A DNA stretch of 64,000 nt from Flavobacterium succinicans LMG 10402 (GTDB lineage Bacteria; Bacteroidota; Bacteroidia; Flavobacteriales; Flavobacteriaceae), in assembly GCF_000611675.1 (NCBI RefSeq), contig NZ_JATV01000002.1, positions 186,001 to 250,000 of the forward strand, given 5' to 3'. The translations under genes and the position numbers were made by a program. The notes below the pieces were generated by a model. The model was not told the DNA's origin. It saw only the letters and a program-made list of their open reading frames with translations, and made no database searches. Positions 45,680-54,214 of the stretch are shown here, one piece after another (position 1 is the stretch's first letter; each line of letters starts with the position of its first letter).

Positions 45680-47863
45680 ATGACTCTTTCCTTTTGGCGC
45701 TACGCCCATTTGGTCCTAGCGATTTTCTCTTCCCTTTTTTTAGTACTAGCCTCCGTAACAGGTACCATTCTAGCTGTAGATGCCATTCAAGAAAAGATCC
45801 CTTCTTACCAGGTTAGTAACTTCGATAAAATTACGTTAGCAGAAACGCTTCCTGTTTTACGAAAAACCTATCCTGAAATAACAGCGGTAAGTGTAGATCA
45901 CAATCAATTTGTTACTTTACAAGGTATCGATCAAGAAGGTAATGATATTAATGCCTTTGTAGATCCAACCAATGGTAAAATTCTGGGGAAACCAAGTCCA
46001 AAAAGCGAATTCATTAAATGGACTACGGCTTTACACCGCTCTTTGTTTTTAAAGGAAACTGGACGATTTATCGTTGGTTTTATTTCATTTTTATTGGCGC
46101 TTATTGCGCTTTCTGGATTGGCCTTAATCATTAATCGTCAAAGAAGCATTCGAAGTGTGTTTTCAAAAGTTGTAAAAGAAAACTTCGCCCAATATTATCA
46201 CATTATTACTGGAAGATTAGCGCTAGTTCCAATACTTATCATTGCGATTACTGGTGCGTATCTTACCCTTGAAAAGTTTCATTTTTTTATAGAAAACGAT
46301 GCTTCAGCAACCGAAACGGTAGCCCTGCCTTCGTCCAAAAAACAAAATACTTCTATATTCAACACCACACTTTTGTCCGATGTCACCAAAATCGAATTTC
46401 CTTTTTCGGATGATCCTGAAGAATACTTTATCATTCATCTAAAAGATAAAGAAATAGAAGTACATCAAATAACTGGAGCTGTAGTTACCGTAAAACCAAC
46501 GGCAACCACCACACAATTGAAAGACCTAAGTCTCGATTTACACACCGGAAGAACTAGCATTTTATGGGCTGTTGTTCTAGGTTTGGCTAGTATCAATCTG
46601 TTGTTCTTTATTTATTCTGGATTTGCGATGACGTTGCGACGCAGAGCCAGCCGCATCAAAAACAAGTTCAAGGCCAAAGACAGCGAAATCATTCTACTTG
46701 TAGGTTCCGAAAACGGAAGTACCTTGCGATTTGCCAATGCTGTACAACAACAATTTATTGCTCTTGGCAAAAAGGCGTATCTCGCCGAGATGAATTCCTA
46801 TACCCTGTTTCCAAAAGCAGAACAATTGCTTCTTTTTGCAGCAACTCACGGTATGGGCGATGCTCCATCTAATGCGAATCAATTTATTGAATTACTGAGC
46901 AAAACTACACAAAAACAAAAAATCAAAACCGCTATTATTGGTTTTGGGTCTAAATCCTATGCGGATTTTTGTGGTTTTGCTTATGATGTAGAAGCTGCAT
47001 TAGCAAAACAAAATTGGAGCGAAACCATAGTGCCGTTAGATACCATAAACAACAAATCAACAGAAGAATTTGTGGCTTGGATTCAGTTATGGAATGCCGT
47101 AACTTCCTTACCGCTTGCCACTACTCCATCGCTTTACAATGAAATACCAAAGGGACTAAAAACTTTTGAAGTTGTAGCCAAAACACAAGTGTCCACAGAC
47201 GAAGATACCTTTTTAGTGAGCTTCAAAACGCCTTGGACGACCAAATTCCAGTCGGGAGATTTGTTAGCCATTTATCCTGCCAACGATAGTAGAGAGCGTT
47301 TATATTCCATCGGTAAACACGACGGAAAACTACAATTGGTGGTCAAATTACACGAATACGGATTAGGTTCGGGTTATTTGAATCAACTTGAAATAGGTAC
47401 CAAAATAAAAGCACGAGTAATCACGAATACCGCTTTTCACTTCCCTAAACAAGCTACCAAAGTTGCTTTAATTTCTAATGGAACTGGAATTGCGCCGTTC
47501 TTAGGAATGATTCAAGAGTCGACACCCAAAACGGAAACGCATTTGTATTGCGGATTTAGAACCGAGACTAAAAGCGTTGCCAGTTATACAAAACTAGCCC
47601 AAGAAATGATGGAGCAACAAAAACTCCAAAGCTTTAATTTGGCCTTATCTAGAACAGCAAACGGCTGTCGTGTAACACAGTTGGTCGAGCGTGATGCTGC
47701 TTTTTTCAAAGCGCTGTTGAATGAAAATGGTGTTATTATGATTTGCGGTTCTTTGACGATGCAAAAAGATGTAGAAAAAGTGTTCGAAACCCTTTTAGAG
47801 GAATCCAATACAAGCGTTTCAGATTATAAAGCCAAAGGGCAAATTTTGACCGATTGTTATTAG
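45680..47863 (+). CDS. PepSY membrane domain fused to flavodoxin and NADPH-type reductase
   Basis: A 727-residue membrane flavoprotein. The N-terminal part (about 1-335) is PepSY-TM with four hydrophobic segments and paired histidines (RYAHLVLAI, TALHRSLFL, YYHIITGR, LDLHTGRTS). A flavodoxin-like domain follows (about 340-480, VGSENGSTLRFANAV), then a FAD/NAD(P)H reductase of CysJ type (about 500-727, SNGTGIAPFLGMI; MICGSLTMQKDVEKVF). It should take electrons from cytoplasmic NADPH to the periplasm, probably for ferric-siderophore reduction. The ATG at 45680 is chosen; an in-frame TTG at 45647 adds 11 unconserved residues. ApbE is encoded next. Confidence 0.9.
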   Translation: MTLSFWRYAHLVLAIFSSLFLVLASVTGTILAVDAIQEKIPSYQVSNFDKITLAETLPVLRKTYPEITAVSVDHNQFVTLQGIDQEGNDINAFVDPTNGKILGKPSPKSEFIKWTTALHRSLFLKETGRFIVGFISFLLALIALSGLALIINRQRSIRSVFSKVVKENFAQYYHIITGRLALVPILIIAITGAYLTLEKFHFFIENDASATETVALPSSKKQNTSIFNTTLLSDVTKIEFPFSDDPEEYFIIHLKDKEIEVHQITGAVVTVKPTATTTQLKDLSLDLHTGRTSILWAVVLGLASINLLFFIYSGFAMTLRRRASRIKNKFKAKDSEIILLVGSENGSTLRFANAVQQQFIALGKKAYLAEMNSYTLFPKAEQLLLFAATHGMGDAPSNANQFIELLSKTTQKQKIKTAIIGFGSKSYADFCGFAYDVEAALAKQNWSETIVPLDTINNKSTEEFVAWIQLWNAVTSLPLATTPSLYNEIPKGLKTFEVVAKTQVSTDEDTFLVSFKTPWTTKFQSGDLLAIYPANDSRERLYSIGKHDGKLQLVVKLHEYGLGSGYLNQLEIGTKIKARVITNTAFHFPKQATKVALISNGTGIAPFLGMIQESTPKTETHLYCGFRTETKSVASYTKLAQEMMEQQKLQSFNLALSRTANGCRVTQLVERDAAFFKALLNENGVIMICGSLTMQKDVEKVFETLLEESNTSVSDYKAKGQILTDCY

Positions 47864-47982
47864 AATGCCTCACCCTGACCCTCTACAAAGGAACGGGAGA
47901 AGCTATTTAAAGATTAATCGTGTTGTAACAATTTCCTGCAAAGTTTTCAAAACCTTGTATTTATCTTTGTTTAATTGAAATA

Positions 47983-48011
47983 CCTACAAGGTCAAAAAGA
48001 GACCTTGCAGG
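47983..48011. repeat. Inverted repeat CCTACAAGGTC / GACCTTGCAGG
   Basis: Ten of eleven pairs form around a 7-nt A-rich loop. A related CCTGCAAAG...CAAAACCTTG half lies about 45 nt upstream. It sits in the 383-bp gene-free stretch 47864-48246, which otherwise holds element E and no gene. Confidence 0.6.
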
Positions 48012-48123
48012 AATACAAAAAAAAGAAGCGTCTATGATAGTTTGTAGCGCTTTACATCGTCCCGTTTTTCGATACAATTCGAATGGTTATCAACTCATTT
48101 TCTTTAGGAACGGTTGTGTGAGG

Positions 48124-48215
48124 GATGGTAGTGGAGCTCTTTTTTGAGCATTTTTTTTGCTCAAAAAAAGCGGGAACGTACAGCCCGACCCGACCTTTTC
48201 GGGAGGGGCACACCC
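48124..48215 (+). repeat. Structured intergenic element, copy E (divergent)
   Basis: GATGGTAGTGGAG, an 11-bp stem TTTTTTGAGCA (48140-48150) with 48158-48168, 7-nt T loop, then GCGGGAACGTACAGCCCGACCC. The plan follows copies A-C, but the flanks differ. It ends about 30 nt before apbE and provides a false in-frame start (48157) for that gene. Confidence 0.55.
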
Positions 48216-48246
48216 AAAATCAATATATTTATCTGAAATAAAAAAT

Positions 48247-49239
48247 ATGTCACTCAAAAATCTTTTCCTTTTGCTACTCGTTTGGAGTGTTTCGTGTCAC
48301 AGTCAGGTGCTACGAAAAAAAACGACTTTGCTTATGGGCGGGCGTTTTGACATTACGATTGTTGCCCAAGATTCGGCCACGGCAAAAGAAAATATCGATG
48401 CTGTTGTTGCCGAAATCACTCGTATTGAGCATTTGATTTCGGACTGGAAACCCACTTCTCAAGTTTCGGAAGTGAATCAAAATGCGGGTATTCGCCCCGT
48501 AAAAGTCGACAAAGAAGTATTTGAATTGACGCAAAGAGCGCTTGAATTTTCAAAGATTACCAAGGGTGCATTTGACATTAGCTTTGCGGCTATGGATAGG
48601 ATTTGGAAATTTGACGGGTCGATGACCGAGATGCCAACGGCAGAAGCCATTAAAAAATCGGTTGAAAAAGTGGGCTACCAAAACATCATATTAGACTCCG
48701 TTCAATCGACCATTTTCTTGAAAGTAAAAGGAATGAAAATTGGTTTTGGCGCTTTGGGCGAAGGCTACGCCACCGATAAATGTCGCGCTATGATGCTTGC
48801 AAAAGGCATTCCCGCTGGAATCATTAATGGCTCTGGCGATATGAGTACGTGGGGAACGCAGCCTAATGGCAAACCTTGGAATATTGGCATCACAAACCCT
48901 TTTCGACCAGAAAAAATTATGTCTGTCGTTCCCTTAAGGCAAGAAGCCGTAACCACTTCTGGGAGTTATGAAAAATATGTCGTTTTTAATGGCAAACGCT
49001 ATTCGCACATCATTAATCCCTCTACGGGTTATCCTGCTACGGGTTTGTGTAGCGTAACCGTTTTTGGTCCCAATGCCGAAACTGCGAATGGTTTGAGCAC
49101 TTCGCTTATTGTTTTGGGACAACAAAAAGGATTGCTTTTGCTCGAAAAATTCGCGGACTACAGCTGCATTATGATTACGGATAAAGGAAAAGCGATTCGG
49201 TCCAAAAACTTCAAAAAGAAATTGAAGACGCGATTGTAG
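48247..49239 (+). CDS. apbE: FAD:protein FMN transferase (ApbE)
   Basis: Covalently attaches FMN to threonine in [ST]GA[ST]-type motifs of exported proteins, using FAD and Mg. The 330-residue protein has a signal peptide (MSLKNLFLLLLVWSVSCHSQ), TLLMGGRFDITI, the FAD-binding GFGALGEGYATDKC, and the metal/active-site block SGSYEKYVVFNGKRYSHIINPSTGYP. The start at 48247 is chosen because an earlier in-frame ATG (48157) lies in repeat DNA. The likely client in this cluster is the DUF2271 protein with SAKTGAS. It may act on proteins encoded elsewhere, too. Confidence 0.94.
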   Translation: MSLKNLFLLLLVWSVSCHSQVLRKKTTLLMGGRFDITIVAQDSATAKENIDAVVAEITRIEHLISDWKPTSQVSEVNQNAGIRPVKVDKEVFELTQRALEFSKITKGAFDISFAAMDRIWKFDGSMTEMPTAEAIKKSVEKVGYQNIILDSVQSTIFLKVKGMKIGFGALGEGYATDKCRAMMLAKGIPAGIINGSGDMSTWGTQPNGKPWNIGITNPFRPEKIMSVVPLRQEAVTTSGSYEKYVVFNGKRYSHIINPSTGYPATGLCSVTVFGPNAETANGLSTSLIVLGQQKGLLLLEKFADYSCIMITDKGKAIRSKNFKKKLKTRL

Positions 49240-49386
49240 CCATTTTCATTTCAATTAAGCATTAAAAAAGCAATCTTTTATCATAAAAAAGAGACATGAC
49301 GTTACTATAAAATTCAACTCAACAAAAAACACAACCTCACAAACCGTTACTAATCAGTAATTTACATGTTTTTTAAGTTTTTATTG

Positions 49387-49464
49387 GTATTTAATCTAAA
49401 TAAGCTTTGTGATTTCATAGAAGGAGTTTATATTTGCATAGTTATTTTTAATTATTCCAAATAA
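49387..49464 (+). promoter_or_regulatory. Promoter with two operator-like palindromes, receptor 2
   Basis: Site 1 GTATTTAATCTAAATAA (49387-49403), TTTG (49406-49409), 19 nt, TATATTTG (49429-49436), site 2 TTAATTATTCCAAATAA (49448-49464), ATG at 49470. Spacing is the same as at 39884-39961 to within a few bases. Confidence 0.75.
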
Positions 49465-49469
49465 ACAAA

Positions 49470-51821
49470 ATGAAATATATTTTACTCCCCGCAATACTAT
49501 TAAGCTATTTTGCTAGTAGTGCACAAGATACAAATCAAGCACAGGCTACTACAGCCGATAAAAAAACTGAAATTGAATCGTACGAGTTTGAAAATGATAC
49601 GGTAAAAAACAAGAAAGGTGGTACTTTGAACGAAGTTATCGTTACGGCACATAAACAAAGAAAGCCAGTTTCTGCCATTCGTTCAGGATTAAAACCTATG
49701 GATAATCCACAAACTGTACAGGTAATTGGTGCAGAAATTATCGAGCAGCAACAATCCATTCGTATGAGTGATGTTATCAAAAATGCTAATGGTATTTATG
49801 TTGGATCAGCACGAGGCGGAGCACAAGAGTCATTTTGGTCCAGAGGTTATGATATGACCGCGAACAATATGTTCAAAAACGGATTCAGATTTAACGGCGG
49901 ATCTATACCAGAAATTTCAGGACTTGAAAAAGTAGAATTCTTAAAAGGTGGTGCAGCTCTACTTTATGGCAATGTAGCTCCAGGCGGTATCCTAAACATG
50001 ATTACCAAAACACCAAAATTTAATGAAGGCGGGGAATTCTCTATGCAAATGGGAAGCTACAATTATTACAAACCAGCCTTTGATGTATATGGTCCTTTGA
50101 ATCAATCCATCGCCTATCGCTTCAATGGTTCTTATGAAAAATCAGAAAGTTTTAGAGATTTTGTGACTAATGATAGAATTTATTTTAATCCTTCGTTCTT
50201 ATTTTTACTTTCTGAAAAAACACAAATTACATTACAGGGAGATTATCTAAGTGCCGATTGGACACCGGATTTTGGAACAGGATTGGTTGGAAAAGAAATT
50301 TTAGATTTACCAAGAAATCAATTCTTTGGCGCCAAATGGTCCAATGGAAATACGAAATCCTCAAGTGCTTCTGTTTTAGTAGAACATGATTTTAACAGCA
50401 ATTGGAAATTGAATTTCAATAGTTCCTATCAAACCTACAGAAGAATGCAACTATCTACAGCTCAAATGTCTGGTTTAGTATACACTACAAATGCTGCTGG
50501 AGTAAAAGAAGTAAATTGGAAACGTGGTTTAACTCGCTTAGATGCTTCAGAAAATATATTTGGAAATCAATTGAGTTTACAAGGAACATTTAAAACAGGA
50601 AAAATTAAACACCAAATTTTTACAGGTGCAGATTTCGAAGACTCAATGGCACCTAATTATACTTTTGGATTCTTTAACCCTTCAAAACCTGCTGACTTAA
50701 TAACAACTGAATCGACTGCTATTAATATCTTAAACTACGATTACAATACTCAAAGTAGAAATGTACCTTACGACAGCAGAATTACACAGCTAGCTACAAC
50801 CTTCACTCAACGTTTTGGTGTTTATGCGCAAAATTTAATCACGATTAATGATTATATTAAAGTTTTGGCTGGAATTAGATGGTCATGGCAAGAAAATTAT
50901 GTTACGACTACCAAAGAAACTATCGAAAAAATAAACAATGTTAATACCATTACCACCTCATACCAAAACGCAAAACCTGTAGAAGGCGCAAAAACAATCA
51001 ACACGGCATTTTCGCCAAAAGGTGGTATTGTAATTCAACCTAACAAAACAACAAGTTTGTTTGCTAGTTATTCCAACTCCTTCACAACAAACACTGGTAC
51101 GACAGTAGATTTAAAACCACTTGATCCTTCAATTATTGACCAATACGAGGTTGGAATCAAAAAAGACTTTATGAAAGGTTTAATTACTACAAATGTAACT
51201 GCTTACATTATAGAAAACAATAATCTAGCGCAAACTGCAGCATTTGGTTCAGATGGTGTTACACCAAACGTAAATACCAATTTAAAAGAATTAGTTGGTG
51301 GAACTAAAGGAAAAGGAATTGAAATTGATATCAATGCCAATCCGATGAAAGGACTTAACTTGATGGCAGGATACAGCTTTAATGAAACAAAAATCACCAA
51401 AACTTCAGGCACAAGTGGAAGTTTAATAGAGGGAGATTTATTAACCAGAACTCCAAAGCATACGGCTAATTTTAGCGTTTTTTATAAAATTCAAGAAGGC
51501 TTTTTTAAAGGTATAAGCTTAGGCGCTATGGCCAGCTATATTGGTGACCGTGTAGGAGGTTGGAATGACCGTTACGTATGGACTGAAAACAAGCCAGCAA
51601 CAAATCCAAAATCCTATACTGTTACTATCGAAGATAGAGATATTCCTTTGGAAGGTTATGCTACCGTAGATTTATCGATAGGATATGAATGGAAAAAAGT
51701 TTCATTGTTATGCAAAGTATCCAACATCACCAACGAATTGAACTACACCGTACACGAAAACTATAGTATAAATCCAATTGCGCCAACTCAAGTTATGGCG
51801 ACCTTGAAATACAGATTATAA
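49470..51821 (+). CDS. TonB-dependent siderophore receptor 2
   Basis: A 783-residue outer-membrane receptor of the siderophore type. Signal peptide (MKYILLPAILLSYFASSAQ), a short linker, a TonB-box-like LNEVIVTAHK near residue 55, plug domain (about 70-190; NGIYVGSARGGAQESFWSRG; LEKVEFLKGGAALLYGNVAPGG), and a long barrel ending VMATLKYRL. It is clearly different in sequence from receptor 1, so it probably takes another siderophore, but its promoter plan is the same. A terminator follows 22 nt after the stop codon. Confidence 0.92.
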   Translation: MKYILLPAILLSYFASSAQDTNQAQATTADKKTEIESYEFENDTVKNKKGGTLNEVIVTAHKQRKPVSAIRSGLKPMDNPQTVQVIGAEIIEQQQSIRMSDVIKNANGIYVGSARGGAQESFWSRGYDMTANNMFKNGFRFNGGSIPEISGLEKVEFLKGGAALLYGNVAPGGILNMITKTPKFNEGGEFSMQMGSYNYYKPAFDVYGPLNQSIAYRFNGSYEKSESFRDFVTNDRIYFNPSFLFLLSEKTQITLQGDYLSADWTPDFGTGLVGKEILDLPRNQFFGAKWSNGNTKSSSASVLVEHDFNSNWKLNFNSSYQTYRRMQLSTAQMSGLVYTTNAAGVKEVNWKRGLTRLDASENIFGNQLSLQGTFKTGKIKHQIFTGADFEDSMAPNYTFGFFNPSKPADLITTESTAINILNYDYNTQSRNVPYDSRITQLATTFTQRFGVYAQNLITINDYIKVLAGIRWSWQENYVTTTKETIEKINNVNTITTSYQNAKPVEGAKTINTAFSPKGGIVIQPNKTTSLFASYSNSFTTNTGTTVDLKPLDPSIIDQYEVGIKKDFMKGLITTNVTAYIIENNNLAQTAAFGSDGVTPNVNTNLKELVGGTKGKGIEIDINANPMKGLNLMAGYSFNETKITKTSGTSGSLIEGDLLTRTPKHTANFSVFYKIQEGFFKGISLGAMASYIGDRVGGWNDRYVWTENKPATNPKSYTVTIEDRDIPLEGYATVDLSIGYEWKKVSLLCKVSNITNELNYTVHENYSINPIAPTQVMATLKYRL

Positions 51822-51842
51822 CAGTTTTTTATATTAAAATTT

Positions 51843-51874
51843 AATGCCTGCGGTTTTTGCTGCGGGCATTTTTT
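51843..51874 (+). terminator. Terminator after receptor 2
   Basis: AATGCC (51843-51848) pairs with GGCATT (51865-51870), with further GC pairs inside, and a T-run follows. Confidence 0.8.
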
Positions 51875-51968
51875 ATGTCAAAAAAAGAGTAGAGCACAGC
51901 TTCTGAAATATTTTTAAAAAAATTACCAAAATATAGTACATTTGATTACGTTATCTCACAATAAAACA

Positions 51969-52904
51969 ATGACCACTATGAATTCATTTAGAACGTTACT
52001 TTTATTCGCATGTAGTCTTACTCCTTTTTTACAGTACGGTCAATATACTGATCAAATTAACTCCAATCGTCCTGGCGAAACCATGTCGGCTTATGGCGTA
52101 GGAAAACATGTTATTCAAATAGAAACGGGTGTGTATGGTATCACTTCCAATCATAGTTTACTAAATTATGATGTAAATGGATTTGGTATAGATGCCACTC
52201 TACGTTGGGGAGCTTTTTTAGAACGATTAGAAGTTATTGCTGATATACAATACCAAAACGACCAATATGTGACTAATTTTAGCACGATCAACCGAGCCAA
52301 TTTCAGACAAACCAATTTAGGAGCGAAATATTTAATTTATGATCCTTTTAAAAACTACGAGAAAAAAATAAATTTATACAGCTGGAAAGCCAACCAACGA
52401 TTTAATTGGAGGCAATTAGTACCTGCAGTTTCCGTGTATGCAGGCGCCAATTTTGTGTTCGAGGGAAATCCATATGCTTTTTCACTGGAATCTGGCATTT
52501 CTCCAAAAGCCATGCTGATTACTCAAAATCATTTTGGCGATGGTCGTTGGGTTTTTGTAACTAATATCATTGCCGATTACATAGGTACAGACTATCCAAG
52601 TTATGGCTACGTAGTCACTTTAACTCGTGGATTCAGTAAAAGATGGTCCGGTTTTATTGAGAATCAAGGCTACAATTCCGATTTTTATAGCGACATGATT
52701 GTTCGTGGTGGAGCAGCGTATCTAGTGAACAACAACTTCCAAATTGATGCCTCTGTAAGTACCACTTTCAAAGACACACCTTCCTTTGTTTATGGTGGAT
52801 TTGGGGTTTCTTGGCGTTATGATGGCTTTTACAAAAAAGCAGAAGCAAAAGACCGAAAAGAACACCTTTCTCAAACCAAGAAAAAAAAATCACAGTTTAA
52901 TTAA
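51969..52904 (+). CDS. Outer-membrane beta-barrel 'transporter'-type protein
   Basis: A 311-residue protein with a signal peptide and beta-rich sequence beginning YTDQINSNRPGETMSAYGVGKHVIQIETG, typical of the putative MetA-pathway/phenol-degradation 'transporter' outer-membrane family. A -7 box TACATTTG (51937-51944) lies upstream and covers an in-frame TTG, so the start is the ATG at 51969 or the one at 51978. Its substrate is unknown. The basic tail (KAEAKDRKEHLSQTKKKKSQ) is unusual for a barrel end and may be an extension. Confidence 0.7.
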   Translation: MTTMNSFRTLLLFACSLTPFLQYGQYTDQINSNRPGETMSAYGVGKHVIQIETGVYGITSNHSLLNYDVNGFGIDATLRWGAFLERLEVIADIQYQNDQYVTNFSTINRANFRQTNLGAKYLIYDPFKNYEKKINLYSWKANQRFNWRQLVPAVSVYAGANFVFEGNPYAFSLESGISPKAMLITQNHFGDGRWVFVTNIIADYIGTDYPSYGYVVTLTRGFSKRWSGFIENQGYNSDFYSDMIVRGGAAYLVNNNFQIDASVSTTFKDTPSFVYGGFGVSWRYDGFYKKAEAKDRKEHLSQTKKKKSQFN

Positions 52905-52907
52905 TTC

Positions 52908-52932
52908 AAAAGCCCTAAATAGGGCTTTTTTT
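52908..52932 (+). terminator. Terminator after the barrel gene
   Basis: AAAAGCCCTA and TAGGGCTTTT with almost no spacer, then more T; a compact hairpin 4 nt past the stop codon. Confidence 0.88.
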
Positions 52933-52979
52933 CAAGAACAAAAAGCTATATTCGCAGTTGCACATTACATTAAAAACAC

Positions 52980-54101
52980 ATGATTACGATTCACGAAGCC
53001 AAAAGCAAAAAAGAAATTACCAAGTTTATCAAATTTCCTTTTTCTCTGTATAAAGACAACAAATATTGGGTACCACCACTAATTGCAGATGAATTAGAAA
53101 CTTTTGACAAATCAAAAAATCCTGCTTTTGAAAATGCCGAAGCCTATTTTTTTGTAGCCAAAAGAAATCAAGAAATTGTTGGAAGAATCGCTGCTATTAT
53201 CAATTGGGATGAAGTCAATAATCAACAGAAAAAAAAGGTGCGCTTTGGTTGGTTTGACGTTATTGACGACATAAAAGTAACCCAAGCTCTACTTGAAAAA
53301 GTGTATGAATTGGGGCGCAAAAACAACCTAGAATACGTAGAAGGCCCAATGGGTTTTTCTAATCTAGACAAAGTGGGCGTACTAACTGAAGGCTTCGAAG
53401 AAATTGGCACGATGATTACTTGGTACAATCATCCTTATTATGCGCAACATTTTGAGCAATTGGGCTACATTACCGAAAAAGAATATGTCGAAAATAAATT
53501 CCCTTTTTCGAATGTAAAACCAGAAACTTTCGAGAAAGCAGAGGAATTGATTAGAAAGCGATACCAATTAAAAGCCATCAATTTCACCAAAACCAAAGAT
53601 GTACTTCCGTATGTAGACAAAATGTTTGATTTATTCAATGAATCGTATGCCAAACTTTCCTCGTTTGTAGCGATTACAGATATTCAGAAGGAATATTTCA
53701 AAAACAAATACATCAACTTCATCAATCCAGAATATATCAAATATGTAGAAGACAAAGACGGAAATCTAGTCGCTTTTGCCATAGTAATGCCAAGTTTTTC
53801 AAAGGCGCTACAAAAAGCTAAAGGCAAATTATTTCCTTTTGGTTTCATTCATTTATTACAAGCAAGAAAAAACAGCAAAGACGTTCTTTTTTACTTAATT
53901 GGCGTTCATCCCGACTACCAAAACAAAGGAGTTCACGCTATTATTTTTAAAGAATACCATACCACTTTTACCGAAAAAGGTATTCAAAACTGCATCCGCA
54001 CTCCTGAATTGGCAGACAATCTAGCCATTCAATTGCTATGGAAAAACTTCAACCCCACCATTCATTGTAGAAGAAAAACGTTTAGAAAAGAACTTCTTTA
54101 A
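52980..54101 (+). CDS. GNAT-superfamily protein
   Basis: A 373-residue soluble protein. The N-terminal half (FPFSLYKDNKYWVPPLIADE, AYFFVAKRNQEIVGRIAAIIN) and the C-terminal part (FYLIGVHPDYQNKGVHAIIF, with the Q/R-x-x-G-x-G/A-like acetyl-CoA loop DYQNKGVHA) fit an N-acyltransferase fold. Proteins like this are widespread in Bacteroidota with no assigned substrate. It is convergent with the serine palmitoyltransferase gene over a shared terminator; a role in sphingolipid acylation is only a guess from position. Confidence 0.7.
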   Translation: MITIHEAKSKKEITKFIKFPFSLYKDNKYWVPPLIADELETFDKSKNPAFENAEAYFFVAKRNQEIVGRIAAIINWDEVNNQQKKKVRFGWFDVIDDIKVTQALLEKVYELGRKNNLEYVEGPMGFSNLDKVGVLTEGFEEIGTMITWYNHPYYAQHFEQLGYITEKEYVENKFPFSNVKPETFEKAEELIRKRYQLKAINFTKTKDVLPYVDKMFDLFNESYAKLSSFVAITDIQKEYFKNKYINFINPEYIKYVEDKDGNLVAFAIVMPSFSKALQKAKGKLFPFGFIHLLQARKNSKDVLFYLIGVHPDYQNKGVHAIIFKEYHTTFTEKGIQNCIRTPELADNLAIQLLWKNFNPTIHCRRKTFRKELL

Positions 54102-54159
54102 GAAAAAAGTAGTCAGTTTTCAGTCCTCAGTGGTCAGTTTTAACCTCAGTAAAACAAAA

Positions 54160-54189
54160 AAAATCCATTCGCCAAAACGAATGGATTTT
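54160..54189. terminator. Bidirectional terminator between GNAT and spt genes
   Basis: AAAATCCATTCG (54160-54171) pairs perfectly with CGAATGGATTTT (54178-54189), 6-nt loop, A-run before it and T residues after it. It serves convergent genes. Confidence 0.9.
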
Positions 54190-54214
54190 CTATATAAGTG
54201 AAAACCTAAAAAAA

